A stretch of 64,000 nucleotides of DNA from Granulicella aggregans (lineage in GTDB: Bacteria; Acidobacteriota; Terriglobia; Terriglobales; Acidobacteriaceae). A model generated the notes under the pieces. It made no database searches. It was not told where the DNA came from and saw only the letters and a program-made list of their open reading frames with translations. The translations under genes and the position numbers were made by a program. The stretch is from contig NZ_JAGSYE010000004.1 of assembly GCF_025685565.1 (NCBI RefSeq), positions 1-64,000 of the forward strand, given 5' to 3'. The stretch's first letter is position 1. Every line of letters starts with the position of its first letter. Of this stretch, positions 23,283-31,483 are shown piece by piece.

Positions 23283-24899
23283 TCATGGGATGGATTGGCC
23301 TCGGGAGATGAGTTGCTGCTTCATGCCGATGGCTGGGCCGTTCTTGGGGTCGAGTTTGAGGGCATCGGCGACGTCGTTGGCAGCGGCGGCCAGGTTGTCC
23401 TGCTTGAGGTCGAGGCGTGCGAGGACTATGTAGGCTGTGGCGTTGGGTGCGAGTTTGATGGATAGCTGCGATTCGGTGCGGGCGTCTTCGTCTGCGCCGC
23501 TGCGTTCGCGGACCTGGGCGATTCCGGCTCGGGCGGCGAAGGATCTTGGGTCGGCGGCGAGCGCGGCCTGGAACTCGCGTTCGGCTTCGGGGACGAGGCC
23601 TTGGGCGAGATAATCGTTGCCGAGTTGGGTGTATTGGGTGGCCTGTTCAGCGGGCGGGAGGGTGGCGAGGCGCATCGCTCGGACCTGATCGAGCTGGAAG
23701 GCGGCCTGGCGGAAGGACGCCTCGGAGAACGTGCGACGGATGCGTTCGAGGGGCTCGAAGCCGCCGGCGTTTATGGCGTTGGTGAGTGGGGTCCCGGTGA
23801 GGTGGAGGTTGGAGGCGATTCGGGATTTGAGTTCGGTGGCCTCGGTGTCGGCGGGGCGGAGCTTGAGGGCGGTGTCGATCTCGGGCTGGGCGTGGATGGG
23901 GTCACCCTGACGAAGGATGGCCAGGCCGAGGTTGAAGTGGTAGTCGGGATCGTTGGGGTCGGCGGTGGTGACCTGGCGGAAGAGGGCGACGGCGTCTTTA
24001 CCCTGGCGGCTCTGGGCGACGGCCTCGTTGTTCAGGACTTCAGGGAGTGGGAGACGCGCTGCGACGAGCTCGAAGGCCTTCTGGGCGTCGGCGTAGTGGG
24101 CGCTGTTGAAGCGGGCCAGTCCGAGGAAGAAGTTGGCTTCGAGGGTGACGCGGTCGTTGGCGGGGACTTTGACGAGGGTGGCAGCAGCCTGGTCGTACTG
24201 GCGGGCTTGGTACTGGGCCTTGCCAAGGGCGAGGAGCGCGGCGGCGAAGTCGGGGGCTTCGTTGACGGCGGCCTGGAGGCGCTTGATGCGGTCTACGGAG
24301 CTGGTGGACTCGATGCCGCGAATGAAGTTTTCGAAGGCGCTGAGCTTGGCACCGCCGGGAGCGGAGAGGAAGGTCTGCAGGGCGACGGGGAACTTCGGGT
24401 CGATCTGGCGGGCGACCTTCCAGGCGATGGCGTTTTCGCAGTCGAAGAGCTTGGGCAGCTCGCTCGAGTCTTCGAGGGGGTTGGAGAGGTGGAGTTGCTT
24501 GACCTCAAGGACGCGGGCCTGGACGGAGATGCGGCCGTTGGCGACGGTGTAGTTGCCGACGATGACGTAGTCGGCGTCGAGGGTCTGGGCGATGCGGATG
24601 GTGGTGGCGCGGGTGGGCCGGAAGTCGATGGGAAGGCCGAGGTGGTCGAGGGCGAACTGGCGATCGTCGCGGGTGATGGTGAGGAAGCCGGAGGAGTTGA
24701 GGCGGCGATCGAGGGTATCGGGGAAGGAGTCGGCGATCCAGTTGAGGCTGGGGTCGCCGGAACGGTTCTCGAAGGGAAGGACGAGGACAAGACGGCCAGG
24801 CATGGCGGCGTCGGGGGACTGGCTTATGGCTGCGGTGGCGGAGAAGAGGGTGCAGGCGAGCAGGAGGAATGAGGCGCGGAGGTGGTGAAGGTTCAGCAC
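23283..24899 (-). CDS. Secreted TPR protein with TolB-like N-terminal domain
   Basis: The 538-residue product begins at a GTG giving a signal peptide (LNLHHLRASFLLLACTLF then SATAAISQ). Residues 30-160 resemble the TolB/FlgO-like fold seen before TPR arrays (LVLVLPFENRSGDPSLNWIA, ADYVIVGNYTVANGRISVQA). From about residue 200 there are repeated TPR helices, such as YHFNLGLAILRQGDPIHAQP and YTQLGNDYLAQGLVPEAERE. A longer reading into upstream repeats was rejected. Its stop overlaps an ATG in frame with nfeD. It probably scaffolds envelope complexes; partner unknown. Confidence 0.82.
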   Translation of the reverse strand: MLNLHHLRASFLLLACTLFSATAAISQSPDAAMPGRLVLVLPFENRSGDPSLNWIADSFPDTLDRRLNSSGFLTITRDDRQFALDHLGLPIDFRPTRATTIRIAQTLDADYVIVGNYTVANGRISVQARVLEVKQLHLSNPLEDSSELPKLFDCENAIAWKVARQIDPKFPVALQTFLSAPGGAKLSAFENFIRGIESTSSVDRIKRLQAAVNEAPDFAAALLALGKAQYQARQYDQAAATLVKVPANDRVTLEANFFLGLARFNSAHYADAQKAFELVAARLPLPEVLNNEAVAQSRQGKDAVALFRQVTTADPNDPDYHFNLGLAILRQGDPIHAQPEIDTALKLRPADTEATELKSRIASNLHLTGTPLTNAINAGGFEPLERIRRTFSEASFRQAAFQLDQVRAMRLATLPPAEQATQYTQLGNDYLAQGLVPEAEREFQAALAADPRSFAARAGIAQVRERSGADEDARTESQLSIKLAPNATAYIVLARLDLKQDNLAAAANDVADALKLDPKNGPAIGMKQQLISRGQSIP

Positions 24900-24973
24900 A
24901 TCCAAAGTATAGAGCGCGACAGGTTTATAGGAGTGTGATTGGGGTTGGCACTCGAAGGACGAACGTTTTACTT

Positions 24974-25012
24974 CCCACCCATGCGATGAAGCCGCATGGA
25001 TGGGGCACCCGG
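24974..25012 (+). repeat. Intergenic repeat family A, copy 4
   Basis: CCCACCCATGCGATGAAGCC then GCATGGATGGGGCACCCGG. CCATGC pairs with GCATGG. It lies between the GT39-like gene and the TPR gene. Confidence 0.85.
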
Positions 25013-25067
25013 GAAGGATGACGCAGTTTGGAAGGCCGGAGAAGAACAGGCAAATGCAAATGCAAAA

Positions 25068-25100
25068 GCAGATCCTCCGCTTCGCGAAGGATGACAAGGG
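25068..25100 (+). repeat. Intergenic repeat family C
   Basis: GCAGATCCTCCGCTTCGCGA then AGGATGACAAGGG. ATCCT-CCGCTTCGCGA-AGGAT is a compact hairpin, adjacent to family A copy 4. Confidence 0.75.
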
Positions 25101-25121
25101 TTGAGAGAGTGGCGAGGTTGC

Positions 25122-26729
25122 CTATCGGGGTGGGATGAGGCGGGCGTCGACGATGCGGGGGAAGTGAAGAATGGCGGCCCACTCGCCGCCGCGCGAGGTC
25201 TGCCAGACGACTTCGCCGTGGAGGATGGCGGCGGCTTCATTGGGGAGCAGATCGAGGTGGAAGTCGAAGTATTTGGCGTCGTTGGCGGAGTTTCGACCGG
25301 CAAGGTTAATTGCTCCGCGGGGTGGTGCCCATTTGGTGGAGAAGAGCAGGGCGGTGTCGTAGGCTCCGGGGTCAGAGGCGGCGTGCTGGATCTGGGCGAG
25401 GGAGAAGTTTTCTATAGCGACGAACTTGTACGGGTGGGTGGTGTAGCCGAGGTCGGGGCGGGAGATCTCGGCGGCTGCGGGCCATGCGGTGAGGACGGTC
25501 GCTTCGGGATAATGGGCCTGGAGGAAGTCGATGGCCTGCTGATGGACGACGATCATGTCGCGGTAGGTGAGGTTGTCCTCGGGTGCGAAGGCGTAGGGAG
25601 GGTTGATCCAGATGCCCGCGAGGAAAGCGACGGCGGTGAGCGCGGCGAGCCAGAGCCACTGCAGGCGCGGCATGTGACGCTGCCAGATGGCTACGCAGAT
25701 CAAGATGACCAGTGGGTACATCGGGAGGAGGTAGCGGGTGAGGAGCGCGCCGCCGAGGATCGAGAACTCGAGGACGTTCGCGATAAGGATGACGCAGATT
25801 GCGGCGACGATGGGGCGCGAGAGGCGGGCGCGAGTGGCGATGGCGGGCATGAGGATCGCGGCGATGGCGCAGGCTACCGCGACAAACATGTTCATGTGCA
25901 GCGTGAGATGGACGATGCGGTGGTAGAGGCAGAGGAAGATGCGGTAGGCGCTGAGGTTGGCGGTGGCGTTGTAGCGGAGGAACTCGGGGTTGCCGAAGAT
26001 GAAGCCGGTCTTGAAGCGGTGGTAGCCGTACCAGGCGAGGAGCGGGAGGACGGGGGTTGAGAGAGCGACTACGGATTTCAGATGCGTTGTCGCGGGGGTC
26101 TTTGGAAGGGCTCGATTGCGTCCTGCGCGGAGGGACAGCCAGAGCTCATACGCCGCAAGGGCCAGCGGGGTGATGATGGCGGTCTCTTTGGAGAGAGCGG
26201 CCAGGGAGAAGAGGATGGCGATCTTCAGGTGCGGACGATCTTCGTTTGGTTCAAGGTAGAGAGCAATGGCCCAGAGAGTGAAGGCGGCGGCGAAGATGTC
26301 GGCGTGGGCGAGGGTGCTCTGGGCGAACCAGACGGGATAGATGGCCGTGAGGAGGGTGGTCGCCCACGCGGCTCTTTCGCCGAGCAGCGTGCGGGTGAGG
26401 CGGAAGACGGCCAGCAGAGCGGCGGCGGCGAAGAGGCAGACCAGGACGCGCGTGGCGAGGATGTGGAAGCCGAAGATCTTCCACCATCCGGCCATGACGA
26501 TCATCGGCAGCGGAGGGTGGGCGTTGGTGACGGTCGATTGAGGGATTAGCGTGCCGGTGCGGAAGAAGTCGAGAGCGGCGGGGACGTAGTAGCCACCTTC
26601 GTCCCAGAAGTAAGGGAGATGGAGGAGGGTGTAGTGCGAGGCTAAGACGGCGAGGAAGAAGACGGGAAAGAGGACGCAGACATATGTTGGTTTGTTTACG
26701 GGGGATGGCTGCGGGGTGAAGGTCGGCAT
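25122..26729 (-). CDS. GT39-like membrane glycosyltransferase (ArnT/PMT type)
   Basis: The 535-residue protein has many hydrophobic segments and the GT-C signature near the N-terminus: LHLPYFWDEGGYYVPAALDF, with the catalytic-type Asp-Glu in the first periplasmic loop, then VTNAHPPLPMIVMAGWWKIF. These families move sugars from polyprenyl-phosphate donors onto lipid A, proteins or glycans. A C-terminal periplasmic domain of about 130 residues follows the last membrane segment. Donor and acceptor cannot be told. It is transcribed towards the TPR/NfeD genes, possibly in one unit. The fucose-precursor genes lie 2 kb away. Confidence 0.85.
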   Translation of the reverse strand: MPTFTPQPSPVNKPTYVCVLFPVFFLAVLASHYTLLHLPYFWDEGGYYVPAALDFFRTGTLIPQSTVTNAHPPLPMIVMAGWWKIFGFHILATRVLVCLFAAAALLAVFRLTRTLLGERAAWATTLLTAIYPVWFAQSTLAHADIFAAAFTLWAIALYLEPNEDRPHLKIAILFSLAALSKETAIITPLALAAYELWLSLRAGRNRALPKTPATTHLKSVVALSTPVLPLLAWYGYHRFKTGFIFGNPEFLRYNATANLSAYRIFLCLYHRIVHLTLHMNMFVAVACAIAAILMPAIATRARLSRPIVAAICVILIANVLEFSILGGALLTRYLLPMYPLVILICVAIWQRHMPRLQWLWLAALTAVAFLAGIWINPPYAFAPEDNLTYRDMIVVHQQAIDFLQAHYPEATVLTAWPAAAEISRPDLGYTTHPYKFVAIENFSLAQIQHAASDPGAYDTALLFSTKWAPPRGAINLAGRNSANDAKYFDFHLDLLPNEAAAILHGEVVWQTSRGGEWAAILHFPRIVDARLIPPR

Positions 26730-26778
26730 GGAGTTTGTTGGCAGAAAGGTGCGGGCGGTTGAGGTGATGGATTACCCT

Positions 26779-26834
26779 CGGGGTCCTTCGACTGCGGACC
26801 TTGCAGCTACGCCAGCGTTCGCTCACAATGTCGG
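26779..26834 (+). repeat. Divergent GGGGTCCTTCGACT repeat
   Basis: CGGGGTCCTTCGACTGCGGA runs to GCGTTCGCTCACAATGTCGG. It resembles the element at 63281 (GGGGTCCTTCAACT ... CTTCGCTCAGGATGACGG) and lies upstream of the GT39-like gene. Confidence 0.5.
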
Positions 26835-26857
26835 TCTGTTCCCGTGGCGGAGAAAAC

Positions 26858-26888
26858 ATATCCTCCGACTTCGTCGAAGGATGACAAG
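26858..26888 (+). repeat. Intergenic repeat family C
   Basis: ATATCCTCCGACTTCGTCGA then AGGATGACAAG. ATCCT-C-CGAC-TTC-GTCG-A-AGGAT is an almost perfect hairpin. It is nearly identical to the copy at 60931. Confidence 0.8.
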
Positions 26889-26909
26889 TCTAGGTAGTTG
26901 TTGTCCAGC

Positions 26910-27254
26910 CTAGTTGACCGGGCCGCCGCGCTGAGGGATTGGAACGACAAAGCGGGGTTCGCCGGAGTCTTCGGACTTGGGCTCAAGGGCGAGGTTGCCG
27001 AAGGTCTGCTCGTACTGGGCGAGATTGTGGCCGAGGACGTTCCAGAGGGCCTTGGCCTGCTGCGGGCTGAGGTAGATGCCCTGGAAGTTTTCGATCGCGA
27101 CCTGTGCCTGCGATTCCTGGTGCATGGTGCCGAAGACGAGGAAGAAGTCCCAGACGCTCATGCGCACCTGGACGCTGTTGGCGTAGGAGTTGCGGTAGTC
27201 CGAGGTGGTGGAGAGCTTCAGCTCGGGCTGGTCGGGGTTCTTCGGGTCGCTCAA
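26910..27254 (-). CDS. DUF3467 family protein
   Basis: A 114-residue soluble protein. The DUF3467 signature covers residues 22-92: YANSVQVRMSVWDFFLVFGT, then GIYLSPQQAKALWNVLGHNL and AQYEQTFG. Family members are small and of unknown function; the fold is compared by some to a PilZ-like or ribosome-associated protein, but nothing here supports a specific job. No signal peptide. The next feature upstream on the same strand is tRNA-Leu, and the two may share the tRNA promoter. Confidence 0.85.
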   Translation of the reverse strand: MSDPKNPDQPELKLSTTSDYRNSYANSVQVRMSVWDFFLVFGTMHQESQAQVAIENFQGIYLSPQQAKALWNVLGHNLAQYEQTFGNLALEPKSEDSGEPRFVVPIPQRGGPVN

Positions 27255-27304
27255 AAGATTGTCTCGCGGGTCGGGTCAGACCGGTGTTGGGTAGATCAGA
27301 GTTT

Positions 27305-27389
27305 TGGTGCGAAAGGGGGGACTTGAACCCCCACGGATTGCTCCGCCAGATCCTAAGTCTGGTGCGTCTGCCAATTTCGCCACTTTCGC
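27305..27389 (-). tRNA. tRNA-Leu, anticodon UAG
   Basis: On the minus strand the 85-base gene folds as a class II tRNA. The acceptor GCGAAAG pairs with CTTTCGC, the anticodon stem CCAGA/TCTGG encloses CTTAGGA (anticodon TAG at positions 34-36), there is a long variable arm, and the T arm is GGGGG-TTCAAGT-CCCCC. The discriminator is A and the CCA end is encoded in the DNA. It reads CUN leucine codons. Confidence 0.96.
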
Positions 27390-27408
27390 ACTTCCAAGGG
27401 ACCTCTCT

Positions 27409-27436
27409 ATTGTACTGCGTGCGACCGGTTGAGCAA
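27409..27436 (-). promoter_or_regulatory. Sigma-70-type promoter for tRNA-Leu
   Basis: On the minus strand TTGCTC (-35) and TACAAT (-10) are separated by 16 bases. The -10 ends 20 bases before the mature tRNA 5' end, giving a short 5' leader for RNase P. It matches four of six -35 and five of six -10 consensus bases. Confidence 0.75.
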
Positions 27437-27573
27437 TCTACCGGGTAACCGTGCCGCGTAACGTACCGAATGTGTCGTCGACTGAAGGCATTCCGTCTTT
27501 TATAGCGAAGTTTTTTTGAAGCGTGGGGTAACGTGGACTCACTGTTGATGGGGACTTTACAAGAGGGGGACGT

Positions 27574-28587
27574 ATGAAGCAGTTTTTGAGAGCAAGTTCA
27601 GGTCTTGGAGTGGGTATTTTCCTGATGGTTTGTATGACTGCACGTTCGCAACAGAAGCCCGCTTTTTCAGAGCGGCCGGCCACCACTCAAAATGTTGCGG
27701 CGGCCACCCCTGCAGTGACGACTGCTGTCCCGGTGACGACCACCGGAGGCACGGCTGGCCTGATGCCGGTGTGGACGGGAACGTCGACGCTCGGGAACTC
27801 GATCGTCTACCAGACAGCGACCGGGATCGGGATCGGACGCTTCCCGAACGCCACGCTGGACATCGGCGGGACGTCGACCTTTCGCGGTTCGATGGGAGTC
27901 TCGCGCTCAGGCGATGCGACGACTTCGGCGGGCACAAAGTCCTTCCCGATCCTGATGCAGTCGTCGGTTTATAACACCTCGGTGAGCCAGAATGTACTTC
28001 CTTATTTCCAGCTTCAGACCGAGCCGGTAGCGAACAACACCGCCTCCGCAGGGGCGACGCTCAACTTCCTTTACTACAGCGGGATAGGGGCGGCGCCGAG
28101 TGAGAGCGGGCTTTACTTCAATGGCAATGGGACCATCCATTTTGCTGCGGGACAGACGTTTCCCATCACCACGGGAGCAACTGGCCCTGCAGGACCTCCA
28201 GGGCCGGCCGGACCCACTGGTCCGCAAGGTCCGGTGGGCCCTGCGGGACCGACGGGTAGCGTGCCTGCGAATCTTACGGCGATCTCGGGGCAGTTGAGCA
28301 CGACGAATGGTGTCGCCTATCTGGGCTCTGACACTTTTCAGTTTCCGGGTAGCTGCGTCATTGGAGATGTCTTTCTTTCGGTAAATGGCTACGGGTCGGG
28401 CAATGCCTTACCGGCCGACGGTCGATTGATCCCCATTCAAAACAACACGGCGCTGTTCTCGCTGATCGGAATCAACTTTGGTGGCAACGGAACGTCGAAC
28501 TATGCGTTGCCGGATCTGCGTGCGTTTGCGCCAAAGGGGATGCAGTACTCGATCTGTCTCAACGGAATTTTTCCTTCAGAAAATTAG
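27574..28587 (+). CDS. Secreted protein with collagen-like segment and tail-collar domain
   Basis: The 337-residue product has a signal peptide (residues 1-25), a Thr/Gly-rich beta-type region, nine collagen triplets at residues 201-227 (GATGPAGPPGPAGPTGPQGP and on), and a C-terminal phage tail-collar-like domain (GYGSGNALPADGRLIPIQNN, then NYALPDLRAFAPKGMQYSIC). The last part is seen in Mdp-type microcystin-dependent-protein and phage fibre families. Together these suggest a trimeric surface fibre. It is the first gene after tRNA-Leu and stands alone on this strand. Export route and partner are unknown. Confidence 0.85.
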   Translation: MKQFLRASSGLGVGIFLMVCMTARSQQKPAFSERPATTQNVAAATPAVTTAVPVTTTGGTAGLMPVWTGTSTLGNSIVYQTATGIGIGRFPNATLDIGGTSTFRGSMGVSRSGDATTSAGTKSFPILMQSSVYNTSVSQNVLPYFQLQTEPVANNTASAGATLNFLYYSGIGAAPSESGLYFNGNGTIHFAAGQTFPITTGATGPAGPPGPAGPTGPQGPVGPAGPTGSVPANLTAISGQLSTTNGVAYLGSDTFQFPGSCVIGDVFLSVNGYGSGNALPADGRLIPIQNNTALFSLIGINFGGNGTSNYALPDLRAFAPKGMQYSICLNGIFPSEN

Positions 28588-28675
28588 TCTGCCTGTATTC
28601 GAGAGTCGTTGGCATCCGCGCGGATGAGATAATTTCCATTCGCGCGGAAACCCTCGCTTTTGATTGAGGCATAGA

Positions 28676-29761
28676 TTGAAGAAGGCATTGATTACGGGAG
28701 TTACGGGACAGGATGGAGCGTACCTGGCGGAGTTTCTGCTGGCAAAGGGGTACGAGGTACATGGGATCAAGAGGCGGTCGTCGCTGTTCAATACGGCGCG
28801 GATCGACCATATCTACGAGGACCCGCATCAGCCGCATCCGCACTTCATCCTGCATTACGGCGACATGACGGATTCGACGTCGCTGATTCATATCGTCCAG
28901 AAGGTACAGCCGGACGAGATCTACAATCTTGCCGCGCAGTCGCATGTGCAGGTGTCGTTCGAGCAGCCGGAGTATACGGCGAATGCCGATGGGCTGGGGG
29001 TCCTGCGGCTTTTGGAGGCGATTCGGATACTTGGTCTGGAGAAGAAGACGAAGTTCTACCAAGCGAGCACGTCGGAGCTCTACGGGTTGGTGCAGGAGAC
29101 TCCGCAGAGCGAGAAGACTCCGTTCTATCCACGATCGCCTTATGCGGTGGCGAAGATGTATGGGTATTGGATCGTGGTGAACTACCGCGAGGCGTACGGG
29201 ATGTACGCGTGCAACGGGATACTATTCAACCATGAGTCGCCGCTGCGCGGAGAGACGTTTGTGACGCGGAAGATTACGCGAGGGCTGGCGCGGATCAAGG
29301 TGGGTCTGCAGAAGGAGCTGTACCTGGGAAATCTGGATGCGCTGCGCGACTGGGGACATGCGCGCGATTACATCGAGATGCAATGGCTGATGCTGCAGCA
29401 GGAGAAGCCGCAGGACTTCGTGATCGCTACCGGCCAGCAGTACAGCGTGCGAGATTTTGTGAAGCGCTGCGCGGAGTTGCTGGAGCTCGGACTGGCATGG
29501 CAGGGTTCAGGCGTGGACGAGAAGGCCCTCGACAAAGATGGCAACGTCATCGTTGGAGTCGATCCACGGTACTTCCGGCCTTCCGAAGTGGAGACACTGC
29601 TGGGCGATGCGGGGAAGGCCTGCCGGGAGCTTGGATGGACGCCCAGGACGAGCTTCGATGACCTGGTTCGGGAGATGGTGGAGGCGGATCTTAAGTCTGC
29701 CGAGCGTGATGCGCTGGTGCGGAAGCATGGGTTCGCTGCGTATAACGTGCGGGAGAACTAA
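28676..29761 (+). CDS. gmd: GDP-mannose 4,6-dehydratase
   Basis: Converts GDP-D-mannose to GDP-4-keto-6-deoxy-D-mannose, the first step to GDP-L-fucose and other deoxysugars. The 361-residue product starts KKALITGVTGQDGAYLAEFL (NADP-binding GxxGxxG), then KRRSSLFNTARIDHIYED, the catalytic STSELYG and YPRSPYAVAKMYGYWIVVNY with Tyr-x3-Lys, and FNHESPLRGETFVTRKIT. The TTG at 28676 follows GAGG by six bases and gives the family N-terminus; a TTG at 28664 is less likely. It lies 47 bases before fcl, so the two form an operon. Confidence 0.96.
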   Translation: MKKALITGVTGQDGAYLAEFLLAKGYEVHGIKRRSSLFNTARIDHIYEDPHQPHPHFILHYGDMTDSTSLIHIVQKVQPDEIYNLAAQSHVQVSFEQPEYTANADGLGVLRLLEAIRILGLEKKTKFYQASTSELYGLVQETPQSEKTPFYPRSPYAVAKMYGYWIVVNYREAYGMYACNGILFNHESPLRGETFVTRKITRGLARIKVGLQKELYLGNLDALRDWGHARDYIEMQWLMLQQEKPQDFVIATGQQYSVRDFVKRCAELLELGLAWQGSGVDEKALDKDGNVIVGVDPRYFRPSEVETLLGDAGKACRELGWTPRTSFDDLVREMVEADLKSAERDALVRKHGFAAYNVREN

Positions 29762-29764
29762 AGG

Positions 29765-29788
29765 CAGGGTGTAGGGGATAGGGTGTAG
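29765..29788 (+). repeat. AGGGTGTAG tandem repeat (family D), copy 2
   Basis: CAGGGTGTAGGGGATAGGGT then GTAG, in the gmd-fcl spacer. Confidence 0.6.
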
Positions 29789-29808
29789 CGCGATGTTTTG
29801 GGTGGGGT

Positions 29809-30765
29809 ATGGACAAGGGCAGTAGGATCTTTGTGGCAGGGCATCGCGGGCTGGTGGGGTCGGCGATTGTACGTGGGCTGGAGGCGGCGGGGTATTCGAA
29901 CCTGCTGCTGCGGACGCGGGCCGAGTTGGATCTAACGGACCAGCGGGCGGTGGCGGAGTTCTTCGCGGAGGAGCGGCCGGAGTTTGTGTTTCTTGCTGCG
30001 GCGAAGGTGGGCGGGATTCTGGCGAACGATACCTATCCGGCGGAGTTCATCCGCGAGAACCTGGTGATGGAGACCAACATCATCGAAGCGAGCCGTCAGG
30101 CCAGGGTGAAGCGGCTGTTGTTCCTGGGGTCGTCGTGTATCTATCCCAAGCTTGCGCCGCAGCCGATGCCTGAATCGTGTTTGTTGACGGGGCCTCTTGA
30201 GCCGACGAACCGAGCGTATGCGTTGGCGAAGATCGCGGGCATCGAGATGTGCTGGGCTTACAACCGGCAGTATGGGACGCGATATCTTGCGGCTATGCCG
30301 ACGAATCTCTATGGGCCGGGGGACAACTTCGACCTGAATACATCGCATGTTCTGCCCGCGCTGATGCGCAAGACTGCGGATGCGGTGAAGTCGGGCGCTG
30401 CGACTGTGACGGTTTGGGGGAGTGGGACGCCTCGGCGGGAGTTGTTGTACTCGGACGACGTGGCCGAGGCTTGTCTGTTTCTGATGAATCTGGACGAAGA
30501 GAAGTTTGGGACGCTGCTCGTCGAGGATGCTCCGCCGCTGATTAACATTGGAACGGGTGAGGATGTGACGATCCGTGAGCTGGCGGAGACGGTGGCTCGG
30601 GTGCTGGGTTTTACCGGGGAGTTAGTCTTCGATGCGACGAAGCCGGATGGGACGCCGCGGAAGCTGATGGATGTGGCTCGGCTGCATGGGCTGGGGTGGC
30701 GGCATAAGACGGGGCTTGAGGCGGGGATCTCGAAGACGTGGGAGCTAGTGCGGGGGCAGCTTTAG
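29809..30765 (+). CDS. fcl: GDP-L-fucose synthase
   Basis: A bifunctional 3,5-epimerase/4-reductase that finishes GDP-L-fucose from the Gmd product. The 318-residue product has the NADP site RIFVAGHRGLVGSAIVRGLE, FLGSSCIYPKLAPQPMPESC, the Tyr-x3-Lys in NRAYALAKIAGIEMCWAYNR and the substrate motif PTNLYGPGDNFDLNTSHVLP. Length matches the family. Together with gmd it supplies fucose for surface glycans, fitting the nearby GT39-like enzyme, though no fucosyltransferase is seen in the window. Confidence 0.96.
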   Translation: MDKGSRIFVAGHRGLVGSAIVRGLEAAGYSNLLLRTRAELDLTDQRAVAEFFAEERPEFVFLAAAKVGGILANDTYPAEFIRENLVMETNIIEASRQARVKRLLFLGSSCIYPKLAPQPMPESCLLTGPLEPTNRAYALAKIAGIEMCWAYNRQYGTRYLAAMPTNLYGPGDNFDLNTSHVLPALMRKTADAVKSGAATVTVWGSGTPRRELLYSDDVAEACLFLMNLDEEKFGTLLVEDAPPLINIGTGEDVTIRELAETVARVLGFTGELVFDATKPDGTPRKLMDVARLHGLGWRHKTGLEAGISKTWELVRGQL

Positions 30766-30779
30766 ATTTGTTCCGCGAA

Positions 30780-30820
30780 CCCACATCTGGCGATGAGGCT
30801 GCCAGATATGGGGCACCCGG
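30780..30820 (+). repeat. Intergenic repeat family A, copy 5
   Basis: CCCACATCTGGCGATGAGGC then TGCCAGATATGGGGCACCCGG. Only two or three bases differ from the copy at 15440. Confidence 0.8.
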
Positions 30821-30863
30821 CACCCGGAACCCGGCAGCGGCAGTATAAGCAATTGCAACAGCC

Positions 30864-30907
30864 AATGCGGGGTCTCTCCACTGCGCTGCGCTCCGGTCGA
30901 GATGACG
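30864..30907 (+). repeat. Intergenic repeat family B, copy 2
   Basis: AATGCGGGGTCTCTCCACTG, then CGCTGCGCTCCGGTCGAGAT and GACG, between fcl and the RidA-like gene. Confidence 0.85.
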
Positions 30908-30979
30908 CTTCTCAGATGAGGATGACGGGATTTTGGGGTGGGTGCGTTATCTTAGGCAGTATCACTCGGAGGAAAGTTC

Positions 30980-31483
30980 ATGTTCATTCATAAGTTGCGG
31001 TCCGCCGCGATTGCGGTGGCGATGGTTGGCGTTTCGTATGCGTCGCAGGCACAGGGCGTCGAAGTGAAGCATCTACAGCCGAACCCCAAAGCGGCGATTG
31101 CAAGCGGTGTGTGGGCGGGAGACACGCTTTATCTGAGCGGACAACTGGCTGACCCGGTCACTCCGGCGGATGCGGCCAAGGGAACTCCGGCGGTCTATGG
31201 CGATACCGAGCAGCAGGCGATGTCGGAGCTGATGAAGATTCAGGCGCTGCTGAAGGAGCAGGGTTTGGACATGAAGGATGTCGTGAAGATGACCGTGTTC
31301 ATGGCTGGCGATCCGGCCAAGGGCAACAAGCTGGACTTCGCTGGGATGATGGCCTCGTACACGAAGTTCTTTGGGACGAAGGAACAGCCGAACAAGCCGG
31401 CGCGTTCGGCGATGCAGGTTGCGGCTTTGGCGGCTCCGTGGGCGCTGTTGGAGATTGAAGTGATCGCGGTGCGGTCTAAATAG
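30980..31483 (+). CDS. Exported RidA/YjgF-family protein
   Basis: RidA proteins hydrolyse reactive enamines or imines, usually in the cytosol. This 167-residue version has a signal peptide (FIHKLRSAAIAVAMVGVSYA then SQAQG), so it is predicted to act in the periplasm. The core reads PKAAIASGVWAGDTLYLSGQ, KIQALLKEQGLDMKDVVKMT and NKPARSAMQVAALAAPWALL, with the conserved substrate-binding Arg in RSAMQV. A cytosolic paralogue is not in the window. The substrate is unknown. GGAGGAAAG precedes the ATG. Its end overlaps the convergent gene by eight bases. Confidence 0.87.
   Translation: MFIHKLRSAAIAVAMVGVSYASQAQGVEVKHLQPNPKAAIASGVWAGDTLYLSGQLADPVTPADAAKGTPAVYGDTEQQAMSELMKIQALLKEQGLDMKDVVKMTVFMAGDPAKGNKLDFAGMMASYTKFFGTKEQPNKPARSAMQVAALAAPWALLEIEVIAVRSK

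Noticed and set aside
23601..24872. A 423-codon + strand frame opposite the TPR gene, very rich in Gly, Glu and Val
   Set aside because: Composition reflects the complement of TPR codons. The minus-strand product has a signal peptide and recognisable TPR helices, so the + frame is a shadow.
24900..25097. 66-residue N-terminal extension of the TPR protein
   Set aside because: It translates repeat sequences (families A and C) and puts the signal peptide inside the chain. A GTG at 24899 is a better start.
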